Of a DNA stretch of 64,000 nucleotides, positions 22,201-32,081 are shown piece after piece. This stretch comes from Boswellia sacra. Its lineage: Eukaryota > Streptophyta > Magnoliopsida > Sapindales > Burseraceae. Both the position numbers and the translations under genes were made by a program. The stretch spans positions 1 to 64,000 of the forward strand of contig SNVD02002607.1 in NCBI GenBank assembly GCA_013180625.2. Reading direction: 5' to 3'. Below the pieces are notes generated by a model. The model was not told the DNA's origin and ran no database searches. It saw only the letters and a list, made by a program, of their open reading frames with translations. Each line of letters begins with the position of its first letter. The stretch's first letter is position 1.

Positions 22201-23714
22201 ATAGCTCTGCCTGCATGATGTAGATCTCACCAGGTAAAAGAAAATTCAGATAGCTCTGCCTGTGCGATGTTAGATCTCGCTAGGTAGGATCAGACAGTTT
22301 CTGAGTACTTGTTTAGTATAATGAAAAGAGTTTTGAATATGTTTATATGATTTAATTTGAGAAAGAAGCAAGATTTACAATGTTTCTTTTGAAAGAAGAT
22401 TTTTAAGAAAATTATATTTTGTATATTACATAACTGAAGCGATGATTTTAACATATCATCATGAGTTTTACTTTATAAAATTGAGGAAATATGCATTTTT
22501 TTTTATTGTTTTTAGAGAGTATAGAATTAAGCAGTTGTATTTGAAGATTTTTAATTAAAAGTTATTTGTTTTAAAAATTCTATGAGAGATTTGATGATAT
22601 TTTAACAAGTATGATAGATTTTTTTTTTTAAGTATAAATATGAGATAAGTTTTCTAGTTAGAAATATATTATATGATTTTATTATGAGATAGTCATAGTC
22701 ATACAATTTATGATTCGTTTATAGAATAAATTTAACAAGTGATTGAGTATATGATAAGAGAAATGTTATTTAAAAGTTCTATATTATTTTATTTCTTTTA
22801 GCATCTGTCTATACATTTTTTTTAGAAAAGAAAGAGATATAGTGGTATATTTTACAGTGTATACGAGATTAAATAAAGGGTTCAAAGTAAAGGTACGCAA
22901 GTGATTTGCTTATATAGTTTAAGAATATTAAGTATTTTCTTTACAAAGAATTAATAAATTTTTACAGTTGTTTTATAAGAATGAAGTCTATAAAGAAAGT
23001 TGAGAAGAAGTAGTAGTTTATACGTTATTTTGAAAAAAAAAAAGTTTACTGGTTTCCTTTTTAAAAGTGATTAAATGTTGTATTTTCTTTTAAGAAAATG
23101 AGATTTTTGAGCACAAAGCTTTATTCAAGAAATGAGTTGTACAAAAGAAAGAAAGTAATATTTTATGTAATAAAATTTGTCCACTCACTGAGCCTTTAAC
23201 TTATTCTTTTCCTATTCTTCTTCCCAACCAGGTGCTATAGGCTTGGTGCTAAGCTGTCTCTGATGCAAAGGAAGGCCACACGATGTATTAAAATTATTCA
23301 TGCATTAAAAGTATTTGATTTTTATGTATCTTGCATAAATTTTTAAATATTAAGTATGTTGAGTATGAATTATTTATCTTTTAGTATCTTGTGGTTGATA
23401 AGGACGAAGGTCTCAAAAGAAGTTAGGATTAGAAACATTTTAGAATTGTAAAAAAGAAAAAAGAAAAAAAAACGTGTGCTTTTGCAGGGGGTTTTCTTCA
23501 AATTATAGGAGAAACTCTGCCGGTTTTTCATTAAAAATTTCTTTTAGTATTTTTTTAAAATAAAAAAGACCCGAGCTAGAAATAATGTTTTTGTGAATAG
23601 TTTTATCCGAGTCGTAGAGCAAAAGGTGTAAGAACATAGTTAATTAAAAGATAGTTCTCTTAGTGAACAATTTTAGGCATGATTTACCCGTGGAGTTAGG
23701 GGCGGGTCGTTTCA
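19291..23714. mobile_element. Solo LTR of 4.4 kb inserted in the LRR gene
   Basis: The element starts TGTAATGCCCATTGGG and ends GGCGGGTCGTTTCA, so it has the TG...CA ends of an LTR. It is flanked by a perfect 5-bp duplication GGTAC (19286-19290 and 23715-23719). No gag or pol frame occurs in 4424 bp, and the first bases are not repeated near the end, so it looks like a single LTR left by LTR-LTR recombination. LTRs of this size are known in some large Ty3-type plant elements. LRR coding sequence resumes directly after it (GSIPSIPSNMKSLILSNN). It contains an 88-bp tandem repeat at 22072-22300. Confidence 0.8.
22072..22300. repeat. 88-bp tandem repeat, about 2.5 copies, within the solo LTR
   Basis: Units start at 22072, 22160 and 22248. 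Each unit has two related halves of about 44 bp built on CTGCxxGATGTxxATCTCxCCAGG, so the array is a two-level repeat. Similar GCCTGCGCGATGTTAGATCT phrases mark the start of each unit. Confidence 0.8.
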
Positions 23715-23991
23715 GGTACCCTAGAAGCGATCCCCTGTTATAATTATCTTGCAGGGTCAATACCATCAATTCCGTCCAATATGAAATCTTTAATTCTTTC
23801 AAACAATATGTTTTCAGGACCCATTTCCTTCATCTGTCAGAATACAGGGAAGGAATTGGTTTATATGGATCTTTCTAATAATCAATTATCAGGAGAGATG
23901 CCTGACTGTTTTAAGGATTGACGACGATTAGAAGTCTTAAATTTCGCAAACAATAACTTTCCTGGAAAAATTCCAAGCAAGATGGATTCTT

Positions 23992-24279
23992 TGTCACATC
24001 CCGGCCCGCATGTGACAGTTTGCAATATGTGTGACACTTTATAGTCCCCATAAGCCCTCAAGAGGTGGCCTCCACACGGTCTCAAGGGGTGGCTTCATGT
24101 GTGCGCACACGAAGTGCAACACTCTGGCCCACTGTCGGATATTATCCGCTTTGGGTACATAGTCTGTCACGGTTTTGCTTTCAGACTTTACAACCCAAAA
24201 GGCCTCCAATTGCTTAAAAAGCTCATAGGGCATAAAAGCTCTTCGTATATCTTATTCCCAAATGATGAATAATGTTACA
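23992..24279 (-). repeat. TRIM-type LTR, inverted copy
   Basis: On the plus strand it begins TGTCACATCCCGGCCCGC and ends AATGTTACA. On the minus strand it reads TGTAACATT...GGGATGTGACA, the same family as the three direct copies that follow. Shared internal text is AAAGCAAAACCGTGACAGAC and ACAATATCCGA-like motifs. It begins directly after LRR codons (KIPSKMDSL), so it marks the left border of this insertion. Confidence 0.8.
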
Positions 24280-24283
24280 TTCA

Positions 24284-24347
24284 TTCCCCCTTCCCACCAC
24301 CACCCCAACCCCCGCCATCCCCGCGCCGCGCCGCCCACCCACCCAGT
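24284..24347 (-). other. G-quadruplex-prone tract (G-rich on the minus strand)
   Basis: The plus strand is a run of C blocks. On the minus strand five G runs of 3-5 bases lie within short loops, and a GGGTGGGTGGG block follows. This meets the usual quadruplex pattern. It borders the inverted TRIM LTR where a polypurine tract would be. Confidence 0.65.
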
Positions 24348-24354
24348 TGATTGG

Positions 24355-24623
24355 GTTTACATCCATATAAAGAACTTATATACCCTGCAAGTTGCTTAAG
24401 CTGTGAGAGACCTTTTGGTTTGTAAAGCCCTAAAGCAAAACCGTGACAGACTGTGTGTCCAAAGTGGACAATATCCGATAGTGGGCTAGGGTGTTAGGCT
24501 TCACGCATGTGCACGCATGGGAGCCACATCTTAAGACTGTGTAAGGGTCACCTCTTGAGGGTTTATGAGGACCGCAAAGTGTCACACATAGTACAAATTA
24601 CCACATGCGAGCCGGATGTAACA
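24355..24623 (+). repeat. TRIM-type LTR, direct copy 1
   Basis: Starts at a decayed TTTACATCC and ends GGATGTAACA. It shares AAAGCAAAACCGTGACAGAC, ACAATATCCGATAGTGGGC and the CACGCATG motifs with the neighbouring copies. Confidence 0.75.
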
Positions 24624-24648
24624 AATGTGGGTTTGTTGTGGAAAAATG

Positions 24649-24698
24649 TGGGGGGGGGTGTGTTGGGGGTTGGTGGGTGGTGTTGGTGTGTTGGTTGT
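24649..24698 (+). other. G-rich tract, quadruplex-prone, between TRIM LTRs
   Basis: A run of about nine or ten G is followed by GGGGG and several GG/GGG blocks with T-rich spacers, directly before TGTAACATC of the next LTR. It looks like an expanded polypurine tract and mirrors the C-rich tract at 24284-24347. Confidence 0.65.
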
Positions 24699-24701
24699 TA
24701 A

Positions 24702-24971
24702 TGTAACATCTCACATTGCTTGAAAATAAGATATATGAGAGCTTATATATCCTGCGAGCTCGTTAAGCTATGTGAAGCCTTTTGGGTTGTAAAGCCCAAA
24801 AGCAAAACCATGACGGACTGTATGTCTAAAGCAGACAATATCCGATAATGGACCGAGGTGTTGGCTTCACGCATGCGCACGCATGGGGGCTACCTCTTAA
24901 GACTGTGTGAAAGTCACCTCTTAAGGGTTTTTGGGGACTGCCAAGTATCACATGCGGGTTAGGATGTGACA
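24702..24971 (+). repeat. TRIM-type LTR, direct copy 2 (270 bp)
   Basis: The best-preserved copy: starts TGTAACATCTCACATTGC and ends AGGATGTGACA. It is followed after about 7 bp by the next LTR in the same direction. Confidence 0.85.
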
Positions 24972-24978
24972 AATAGAA

Positions 24979-25317
24979 CGTAACATCCGACATTGCTTGG
25001 AAATAAGATATGTGAAGAGCTTATATACCCCGTGAGCTCCTTAAGCCGTGGGAGCCCTTTTAGTTTGCAAAGTCCAAAAGCAAAACCGTGACAGACTGTG
25101 TGTCTAAAACGGATAATATCCGATAGTGGGCCGAGTTGTTAGGCTTCATGTATACGCACGCATGGAAGCCATATCTTGAGTGTTTATAAAGACCACAAAG
25201 TGTCACACATAGTACAAAGTGTCATATGTGAGATAGGATATGACAAATGGTATCAGAGTCTAGGCCAACTAAAAGTGTGGGTGTCATCCTGGGGATAGAA
25301 GCCCAATCAAGTGGGAT
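24979..25317 (+). mobile_element. TRIM LTR direct copy 3 with tRNA primer-binding site and internal start
   Basis: The LTR (24979-25245) ends AGGATATGACA and is followed two bases later by TGGTATCAGAGTC (25248-25260), the usual plant initiator-Met tRNA primer-binding motif. The short internal region follows to 25317, where the MITE at 25318-26219 is inserted. The internal region resumes for a few bases after it. TRIMs carry no genes and are moved by other elements' proteins. Confidence 0.85.
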
Positions 25318-26219
25318 TAGGCTTGGGCATATAGCCCGTTAGGTCCGGGGTCCCGGTCAGACCCGGACTAATGAGCATTATAGGGGCGGGTTTGGGGCAA
25401 ATATCTTTTACCCCGGCCGAGGCGGGTCCGAGTCCGGGTCCAGCCTCTTGGACCCATTGACCCGCCCCGCCCCGCCCCGCATGATTTAGGGATGTAATTA
25501 TAAAATTTTAAAATTTTAGGACTGTTAAAAAGTTTGTAGGTTATATTTGTTAAAATTTTCATATATATAAATTCTTAATAATTTTACAAACAATGCAAAT
25601 ATTTTAACAAAAATTATATTTTAATTAATAATTAACATCTTTTAGTATATTAACATCAATTTAGTCATGTTATAATAACAAAATAAAATATTTGTATTTT
25701 ATAGTAATTGAATTTGTATAATATATACAATCTTGATACAGATTATTAAGTACTAATTAAATTATTACAACATTAACAAGATTATTTTCAAAATATATAT
25801 GCCAATCATATTATTATTATTATTAGATTGAAATTAAATCAACATGCTATTGAAAAATTATTTAATTGTATTATCAACTATTTGAAAAATTGTCAATTAA
25901 CTAGTTTACAAGTAATAATACACTTTTAATATTATTTCTAATAGAGTATAGCACATTATTACTAATAAAATCAAATGGTAATATACGGCCATTTTGATTT
26001 TAGTTTAATTATTTTTATGATTGTTAAAAAATAATCATAGTTATAAATGATATGAAGAGAAATTAAGAATGGAGTTATTTGTACAGATGTAAATGTTACA
26101 GGGGGGTTATTGTAAAAATATAAATATTTAGGGACAAGGCGGGCGGGTCTGGATCTGCTCAAAAGGGCGAGGCTGGATACCTGCTGCCCCGTACCCGCCC
26201 CGCCCCGGTTCCAAGCCTA
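25318..26219. mobile_element. hAT MITE with GC-rich ends inserted in the TRIM
   Basis: It starts TAGGCTTGGGC and ends CCAAGCCTA, inverted to the start. The 8-bp duplication AGTGGGAT is perfect (25310-25317 and 26220-26227), the signature size for hAT. Subterminal blocks GACCCGGAC and CCCGCCCCGCCCCG match the GC-rich ends of the element at 1323-3543. The 900-bp AT-rich interior has no transposase. It must be younger than the TRIM it interrupts. Confidence 0.9.
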
Positions 26220-26301
26220 AGTGGGATTAAATGTTGTGTATAATGCAGAATGTGGGCATTAGTTTTGCACAACAATAGTTTAACTAGAGAGTTGCCATCA
26301 T

Positions 26302-26568
26302 TAGGAGTGTTCTCGGGTCGGGTCGGGTCGGGTTATTTTGACCTGAAATCGGGTTTTTTAAAATATTAACCCGTTATATCGGGTCAGGTTGATCGGGTTT
26401 AGTTTTATTTAATAACAAATACTCAACCCGATTATAACCCGATTACCCAAAAGCCCAACTCTTGTAACCCGAATTCAGGTTATTTATCAACAAGACTCGA
26501 TTGAAACCCGACCCAACCGGACTAACCCAATCGGGTCGGGTCGGACCGGGTTAATTTGAACACCCCTA
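26302..26568. mobile_element. 267-bp hAT MITE inside an LRR codon run
   Basis: Ends TAGGAGTGTTC and the inverted GAACACCCCTA give 11-bp terminal repeats with one mismatch. The 8-bp duplication GCCATCAT is perfect (26294-26301 and 26569-26576). Subterminal CGGGTCGGGTCGGG repeats fill both ends. Coding sequence reads straight across the insertion if the element and one duplication copy are ignored: NNSLTRELPSS before and MKNCKELTIIDV after. Confidence 0.93.
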
Positions 26569-26694
26569 GCCATCATCTATGAAGAATTGCAAAGAATTGA
26601 CTATTATAGATGTGGAAAACAATAAATTTTCTAGGATAGTACCAGCATGGATGGGAGATAGTCCATCATATTTAATTGTTCTCAATTTATGATC

Positions 26695-26890
26695 TTACCA
26701 ATTTCATGGAAACATGCCCATTGAACTTTGGACTTCTCTCAAAATAATATTATAGGAGCATTACCATTTCATGGAAACATGCCCATTGAACTTTGGACTT
26801 CTCTCAAAATAATATTATAGGAGCATTACCATTTCATGGAAATATGCCCATTGAACTTTGGACTTCTCTCAAAATAATATTATAGGAGCA
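26695..26890. repeat. 65-bp tandem triplication in LRR sequence
   Basis: Units begin near 26695, 26761 and 26826; the first is one base longer. Each contains TTTCATGGAAACATGCCCAT and ends TATAGGAGCA. The unit codes for FHGNMPIELWTSLK, part of one LRR. Because 65 is not a multiple of three, the expansion throws the LRR frame. Confidence 0.92.
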
Positions 26891-27664
26891 TTACCAAATT
26901 GTCTCAACAATTTAATTGCAATCATCTGAGAAGAAAGCTCAAGTGCAACAATCGAACAAAATATTACAAAACATGGGGATAGTAATATGACCTAGTACTT
27001 AGGTTATTATCAAGACCATATATTTGTAATTTGGAAAGGAACATATTTTGAGTATAAGAGCACTATAGGATTTGTAAAGAGCATCTATTTTTCAAGCAAC
27101 AAATTATCTGGGGATATTCCTAAAGAAATCACCAGTCTTGTCGGATTAGTCTCCTTAAACCTATCAAACAATAATTTAGTTGGATCAATCCCTACCCAGT
27201 TTAGTAAGTCAAAGTTGTTATATAAACTTGACTTGTCAAAGAACCTTCTTACGGGTAAAATTCTTGAAAGCTTTTCTCAGTTGGATTCTCTTGGTGTCTT
27301 GAACTTGTCAAACAACGACTTGTTAGGAAAAATTCCATCAAGCACTACACACAGATATTTAGTGCCTCTTCATATATGGGAAATTCTCATCTTTGTGGGT
27401 TTCTCATCCAAATAAATGTCTCTTGGATGAAGTAGCTCAAGATCCAGCTATCACTGTAAGTGATAACGAGGACGGACTTGTAACTCGAAGCTTTTATGTC
27501 GGCATCATTCTTGGATTCGTTATAGGCTTTCTTTGGAGTTTGTGGTACTTTGGTGTTGAAGAAATCATGGAGACATGCTTATCTCCAGTTTTTAAACATA
27601 TGAAGGAAAAGCTCTATATCTTGGTAGCCAAATTGCAACAAAAGTTGAGAAGCTAATTCCCTTG

Positions 27665-28135
27665 TTAATGTTGGGTATGCGACCAAAGTTTCACAATGGC
27701 TAGACATAGGAAGGATCATAGAGATGCAAATACGAACAAAATCTCCATTAGTATGGGTCTTTTGAGTAGAATATAAAAACAAATCTATGAGAGTTTGGTC
27801 TTAAAGTGGATAATATCATACCAATATGGAGTTTTGAGATAACTATAATTTAAAAAAGTGATATCAGAGCCCAAACTTAGTTAGGAGAACGATGAAGGGA
27901 GTTGACTAAGGAAGCTCTCGAGGTGGGTTGATGCTCCGGAACTTCACGAACGTGTCGCTTCCTCATAGTGAGGATGAGTAGTTGGACCTCAATGGAGTAA
28001 ACAGATAGACAATTGTTTAAGAGAAGGCCCGAAAAAATACCATAGACTTTTTGGATAAATCTAAAAGCAAATCTATGAGGACTTTAGTCCAAAGTAAACA
28101 ATATCATATTAATGTGAAATTTTGAGAGGTCCACA
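27665..28135. mobile_element. Decayed TRIM-like element downstream of the LRR gene
   Basis: A primer-binding-like TGATATCAGAGCCC at about 27867 is flanked by two related segments. AACAAATCTATGAGAGTTTG and AATATCATACCAATATGGAG (27779-27830) match AGCAAATCTATGAGGAC and AATATCATATTAATGTG (28070-28125). This is the LTR - primer site - short interior - LTR plan of a TRIM. It separates the LRR stop codon from its homologous 3' flank. Confidence 0.6.
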
Positions 28136-28966
28136 GTCTTAATAGGTAATATCTCTCCTATTTGTGAAAATTGCTTATCTATTTTTAGGGTAGAATATTA
28201 TTGATATATACGGATAAAATCTATGTTTGCTTATATTACACTATGATTTTTATCTCGTTTGTTGTTAGTTTAACTAATAGGTGTTGTTTTAATTTAATGT
28301 TCCCAGTAACAGCTGCAACATATATATACCACCAACATATTTCAGGCTTTCCTTCTAATGATGAATACAGTTGGCTTTGGAAGCTGAGCAGAGCAGGAAC
28401 CATGTGTGTGGTATAGAGAGGCGTCCAGATTTCCATTTCGTCAAATCTGCATAAATAAAACTCGTCACGGACCATGCAATGAAGATATTGTAACATAAGT
28501 AAATTATTTATATCTTTGTCTTTTTAGCACTTTAATTGCCTCTGAAATTTCAATTCCACCGCCAATATTTTCTAGTAATGATCTGAGTGTACTCTTATCA
28601 TCTCTGCAATTGAATGGATTATGATTAGTGCGTCATTCATTAGTTACATTTTGTACAATCTTGCATTAACCCTTGGCTCTTTGACGCAATGGCATATACA
28701 GCGAATCTGCAGATGAAAGCACTCAAAACTGACAACTAACAGTAGCAGTGCGCAGGACCATGCTAAATAGATTTTGATAAAAGATACGGGTGACATTGTT
28801 AGTTTTACAAGTTTTAGGAGCGCCTGGTCATTTCACTTTTAAGAAAATAAATATAAAATGAATGAAAACGAAAATAAATGTAAAATGAATGAAAACAAAG
28901 CCAGAGGTGCAGTGCCAAGGGTGGCATTTCGTTTCCATTTCGGTGTGATTTGATTAGATTGGAGAG
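28136..28966. other. 3' flank of the LRR pseudogene and upstream region of the next gene
   Basis: 28180-28490 resembles 15780-16030 (shared duplication). 28500-28966 has no open frame and would hold the promoter and 5' UTR of the gene starting at 28967. Direct ATAAATGTAAAATGAATG-like repeats lie near 28850-28890. Confidence 0.5.
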
Positions 28967-31909
28967 ATGTATTTGAAGAAGGCGCTATGGAGCGAGGGAA
29001 TATCGAAGCAGAGCACCTCTTCGTCGTCAACCCAACCAGAAACAGACCCTCCCACAACAGCATCAACCACCGCAACAACAACGGCTACGGCTACTGCTAC
29101 TATAACGGCCGTTAGTGAGCTCGTTAACTCTCTTTCCAAACAGAGAGTCTACCGCGAGATCACTCTCGCTCTCCGTAACGGTCTCCGTGACGCCCGTGCC
29201 GAGTTCTCCTTCCTCCGAGTACGCGGCCTCCGCTCCCTCCTCAAAATCCTCCGCTCCGTCGCCCAATCCGACTCCACCATCCACCTCTTCTGCCACTCCC
29301 AGTCCCTTCCTGATCTTCAAGGTTCTTCCCCATTTCAAAATTCCAGTTTGATTATTGTTAATTTTGTGGTTTTGAGCGTGATTGTGTTTGTGGGTTCAGT
29401 GGTTCCTGTTCTGTTCGAGCATTCGTTCAAGGAGTCGGTGGATGACAGAGTGACGAGTTTGGATCACATTTTCAGCGTGGATCCGATGAAGATTCGGAGC
29501 CCTTCCACGGACGGTGAAGTTGCGCTTGCGCTTCGAGTTTTGGAAGGTTGTTGTTTGCTCCACCGAGAGAACACTGTTTTGGCCCATCAGCACAAGGCAA
29601 TTCAGGTCTTTTTTCTTCTTATATACATTTAAGTTATCAACACTCAGTCATTTGAGAAGGGATAATATTAATATTCAAGCTAATGAAATTGGGTTCTTGA
29701 ATGATGTTTCAATTGATAAAGTTACTATTGGGGTCTAGCTGTCTTGTCTTGTGTGTTAAATAGGATTCAATTTAATTTATCAGGAAACCAAACTTTGAAA
29801 AGTTAGAATTTCATAGGCCTGTGCTTTTACCTCATAAAGTATGGGGCTTGATTACCATTGCCTACCTACTCCTGAAAGACGAAGACTGTAGCTTGGCTGC
29901 TTCAGTTTTGAACTCGAGTCTATTAAGCCGGTTATGGATTTCAGCTTACCAAAAATAACATGATAACAATGAGTAGAAGTTGTTTGATAAATAAGAGGTA
30001 AACGAGGATACCGAGAGAAGGGATTTAGTCGGTAATGAGATGAAAGATGACAAACAACTTCAAGTGAGAATGTGACAGCTTAAATTTGAGTGGATTTTAA
30101 GTTGTTAGGTGTTAAAGATGTGGATTCTGACAGTTAATCTTCAAACTACTGTAATTCATGCAGGTTTTGATGAATATACTATCAACTCGAGGTGAACTTG
30201 AGCAAGGAGCATGCTTGGACGCTTTGATCTCAATAATGCTGGATTCTTCAGCCAATCAAATGGTATTACACCACCTTTTTTCGGCTGTTCTCAACTTTTC
30301 AATATTTACACTACACCATTGGGCTTGTTGGATTTCCTTGCATCAATTTGTTGGCCGTAAATGTTATATCATCTTGGATTTGGGAGCAATTTAAAGTTTA
30401 CAGATTTTAATTTGTTAATTCTAAATTTTGAATCTAGTTTGCTATTGCTTTATCTGCTTTTATGACCTTAGGTTCATATTGAACCATAACCTTGGAATTT
30501 TATGTGGAAATTAGTGATCTGAAATGTCCTCTACTTCATCCCCAGGTAGCAGAAAAATAGATTAAAATGAGAATGATACAACTTTGTCATATTCATTTTG
30601 GAAATATGTTAAGAGTTGGCTTAGAATCACAGATCTATCACAGTGAAGTATTTTCGGTTGTAACACAATTGAGACCAAATGATTGAAACAAAAAAGAATT
30701 CTCCCTTTTTTTATCAATATAAAAATAAATAAAATTAGTTAGCTAGCTCTGCCATTCAAACTTGACAAAAGTGGATCATGGGGGTTCAATTTCATATCTT
30801 TCATCAAATCCATTGATGAAACTAGATCCTCTTGAATTAAGTTTGTTGGGAACCTTAGATGGGGCATGAGACACTTATCTTGAAGCTTAGTACAGATAGT
30901 ATTTATGTTCCATCCCTGGAAAGAGTTTGCTTCTGGCAATTTTTTTTTTTTTTGGGAGTGATTAATCTTTTTAACATATGGATGTATGTTTACTTTTTTT
31001 TACCAGGATTTTGAGTCATGTAATGGTATTGAGGAAGTTGCGGAGCTCATAAGAGACAAGCAAGTGGATGAAAATCTCAGGTTTTTCTTCTTAATTAAAT
31101 CACTTGCTCTTATTTTATTTTTTATTTTTAAGGATTATTTCTTTCAATGGTTATCTTGGATTTTGGTTTACAGTTCTTTTCGTAAGAGATAAGCAAGTGT
31201 ATACTGTTTATTAACATTTGATTGTTGGAAATGTTATGTCTTATTTAGATTTGAGTAATTCGCATTGTTGTGTGAATTTGAAACTGTTAGTAGAATGTAG
31301 AAACCTAAACCAAAGAAATGTTCCTGTCACATGCTAGCTTGTCACATTTACACTGCTATAACCTTAGGAAGTTTCAATAGCTGCATAGTTTTGGCCACTT
31401 CTGAGATTAACAGTACTCAATTTACTACGAGATTACAGTAATTATCATTAGAGAATTCTTTTGCTCTCATTTAGAATGGATCTTTAAAAAAAGAAATTTT
31501 CTATGTTTTTGTTTGCTCCTCTCAATTTTCAATCTAACTGATGAGGCAACCCAGTGTTTCAAGAGTATTAGGATCTGCCACAGGAATTTGCTTATTGAAC
31601 CCTGTTGAAGATTTTGCTGTGCCTTTTTAACTTGCATCATTGTCTTTAAACATTTCTCGTATAAGAAATGGGCTTCCTCCTACTAGGTTGAAATGTGGAG
31701 AATTCTTGCTATTACTTATCGGACATGTGAATGGGAGGGATGGGTCTCCCATGGCAACCATACACGATGATGTAAGGCGACTTCTTGGTGAAAAATCTGC
31801 TTCATTGATATGGGCAGCAAGTCAATTTGGCTCTACCCTTAATCCAGAGAGACTGACAGCTCTGCACATTCAAGCTCGCAGGGTTTTGGAGTCTCTAGAT
31901 TTGTACTAA
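28967..31909 (+). CDS. Cdc14/SIN-component-like armadillo-type protein
   Basis: Five exons join in frame: 28967-29321, 29400-29605, 30164-30262, 31007-31080 and 31687-31909, giving 318 residues. The Met context starts MYLKKALWSEGISK. A Ser/Thr/Ala-rich stretch (about residues 14-50) is followed by a helical domain: SELVNSLSKQRVYREITLAL, then LRGLRSLLKIL-like, GEVALALRVLEGCCLLHREN, LMNILSTRGELEQGACLDAL, and C-terminal MATIHDDVRRLLGEKSASLI. This matches the plant family annotated as cell division control protein 14, SIN component, related to fission-yeast Cdc14 of the septation initiation network and not to the Cdc14 phosphatase. The plant role is poorly known. All introns have GT-AG ends. It converges on the PPR gene with 172 bp between the stops. 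Confidence 0.85.
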
Positions 31910-32081
31910 ATCTAATATTGGAAATATGTAATCTCACGGTAATATTTTATTGTTGACCAGAGAGAAGAAAGTTCTGTATGTATTAAATTATCGGTTTGTT
32001 AGTGATGTTAATTATCAGGGAGGAATCTTGCAAAATATTGGGAATAGCCTCATCACTTAATTTGTCTTGCAAGCGTTGTAC
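31910..32081. other. Shared 3' intergenic spacer between convergent genes
   Basis: Only 172 bp separates the two stop codons, so the 3' UTRs of the two genes probably overlap as antisense transcripts. Confidence 0.6.

Larger units (their letters stand above)
17590..27656 (+). pseudogene. LRR receptor-like protein pseudogene, split by three insertion events (copy 2)
   Basis: The start gives a signal peptide (RTLFIFLLLSGYMETGFGFS) and the LRR N-terminal cap (CLERERQAFLKIKQELIDDH, then SSWGNEEHKKDCCTRRGISC). LRRs follow at 17900-19290, 23715-23990, 26240-26301 and 26569-27330. The end has a membrane span (SFYVGIILGFVIGFLWSLWY) and a basic tail LVAKLQQKLRS before the stop at 27654-27656. There is no kinase, so the ancestor was a receptor-like protein that signals through partner kinases at the plasma membrane. 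Damage includes a frameshift near 17790, many breaks at 18235-19200, a stop in PDCFKD*RRLEVL near 23920, a 65-bp triplication at 26695-26890, a frameshift near 27390, and insertions at 19291-23714, 23992-26240 and 26302-26568. It cannot make a full protein; short pieces may still be transcribed. Confidence 0.9.

Noticed and set aside
22072..22300. Regular repeats considered as a CRISPR array
   Set aside because: Units are head-to-tail tandem repeats of 88 bp within a plant LTR, without unique spacers; CRISPR arrays do not occur in plant nuclear DNA.
29063..29351. Open frames on both strands over exon 1 of the Cdc14-like gene
   Set aside because: They overlap the spliced, conserved frame and have no motifs of their own.
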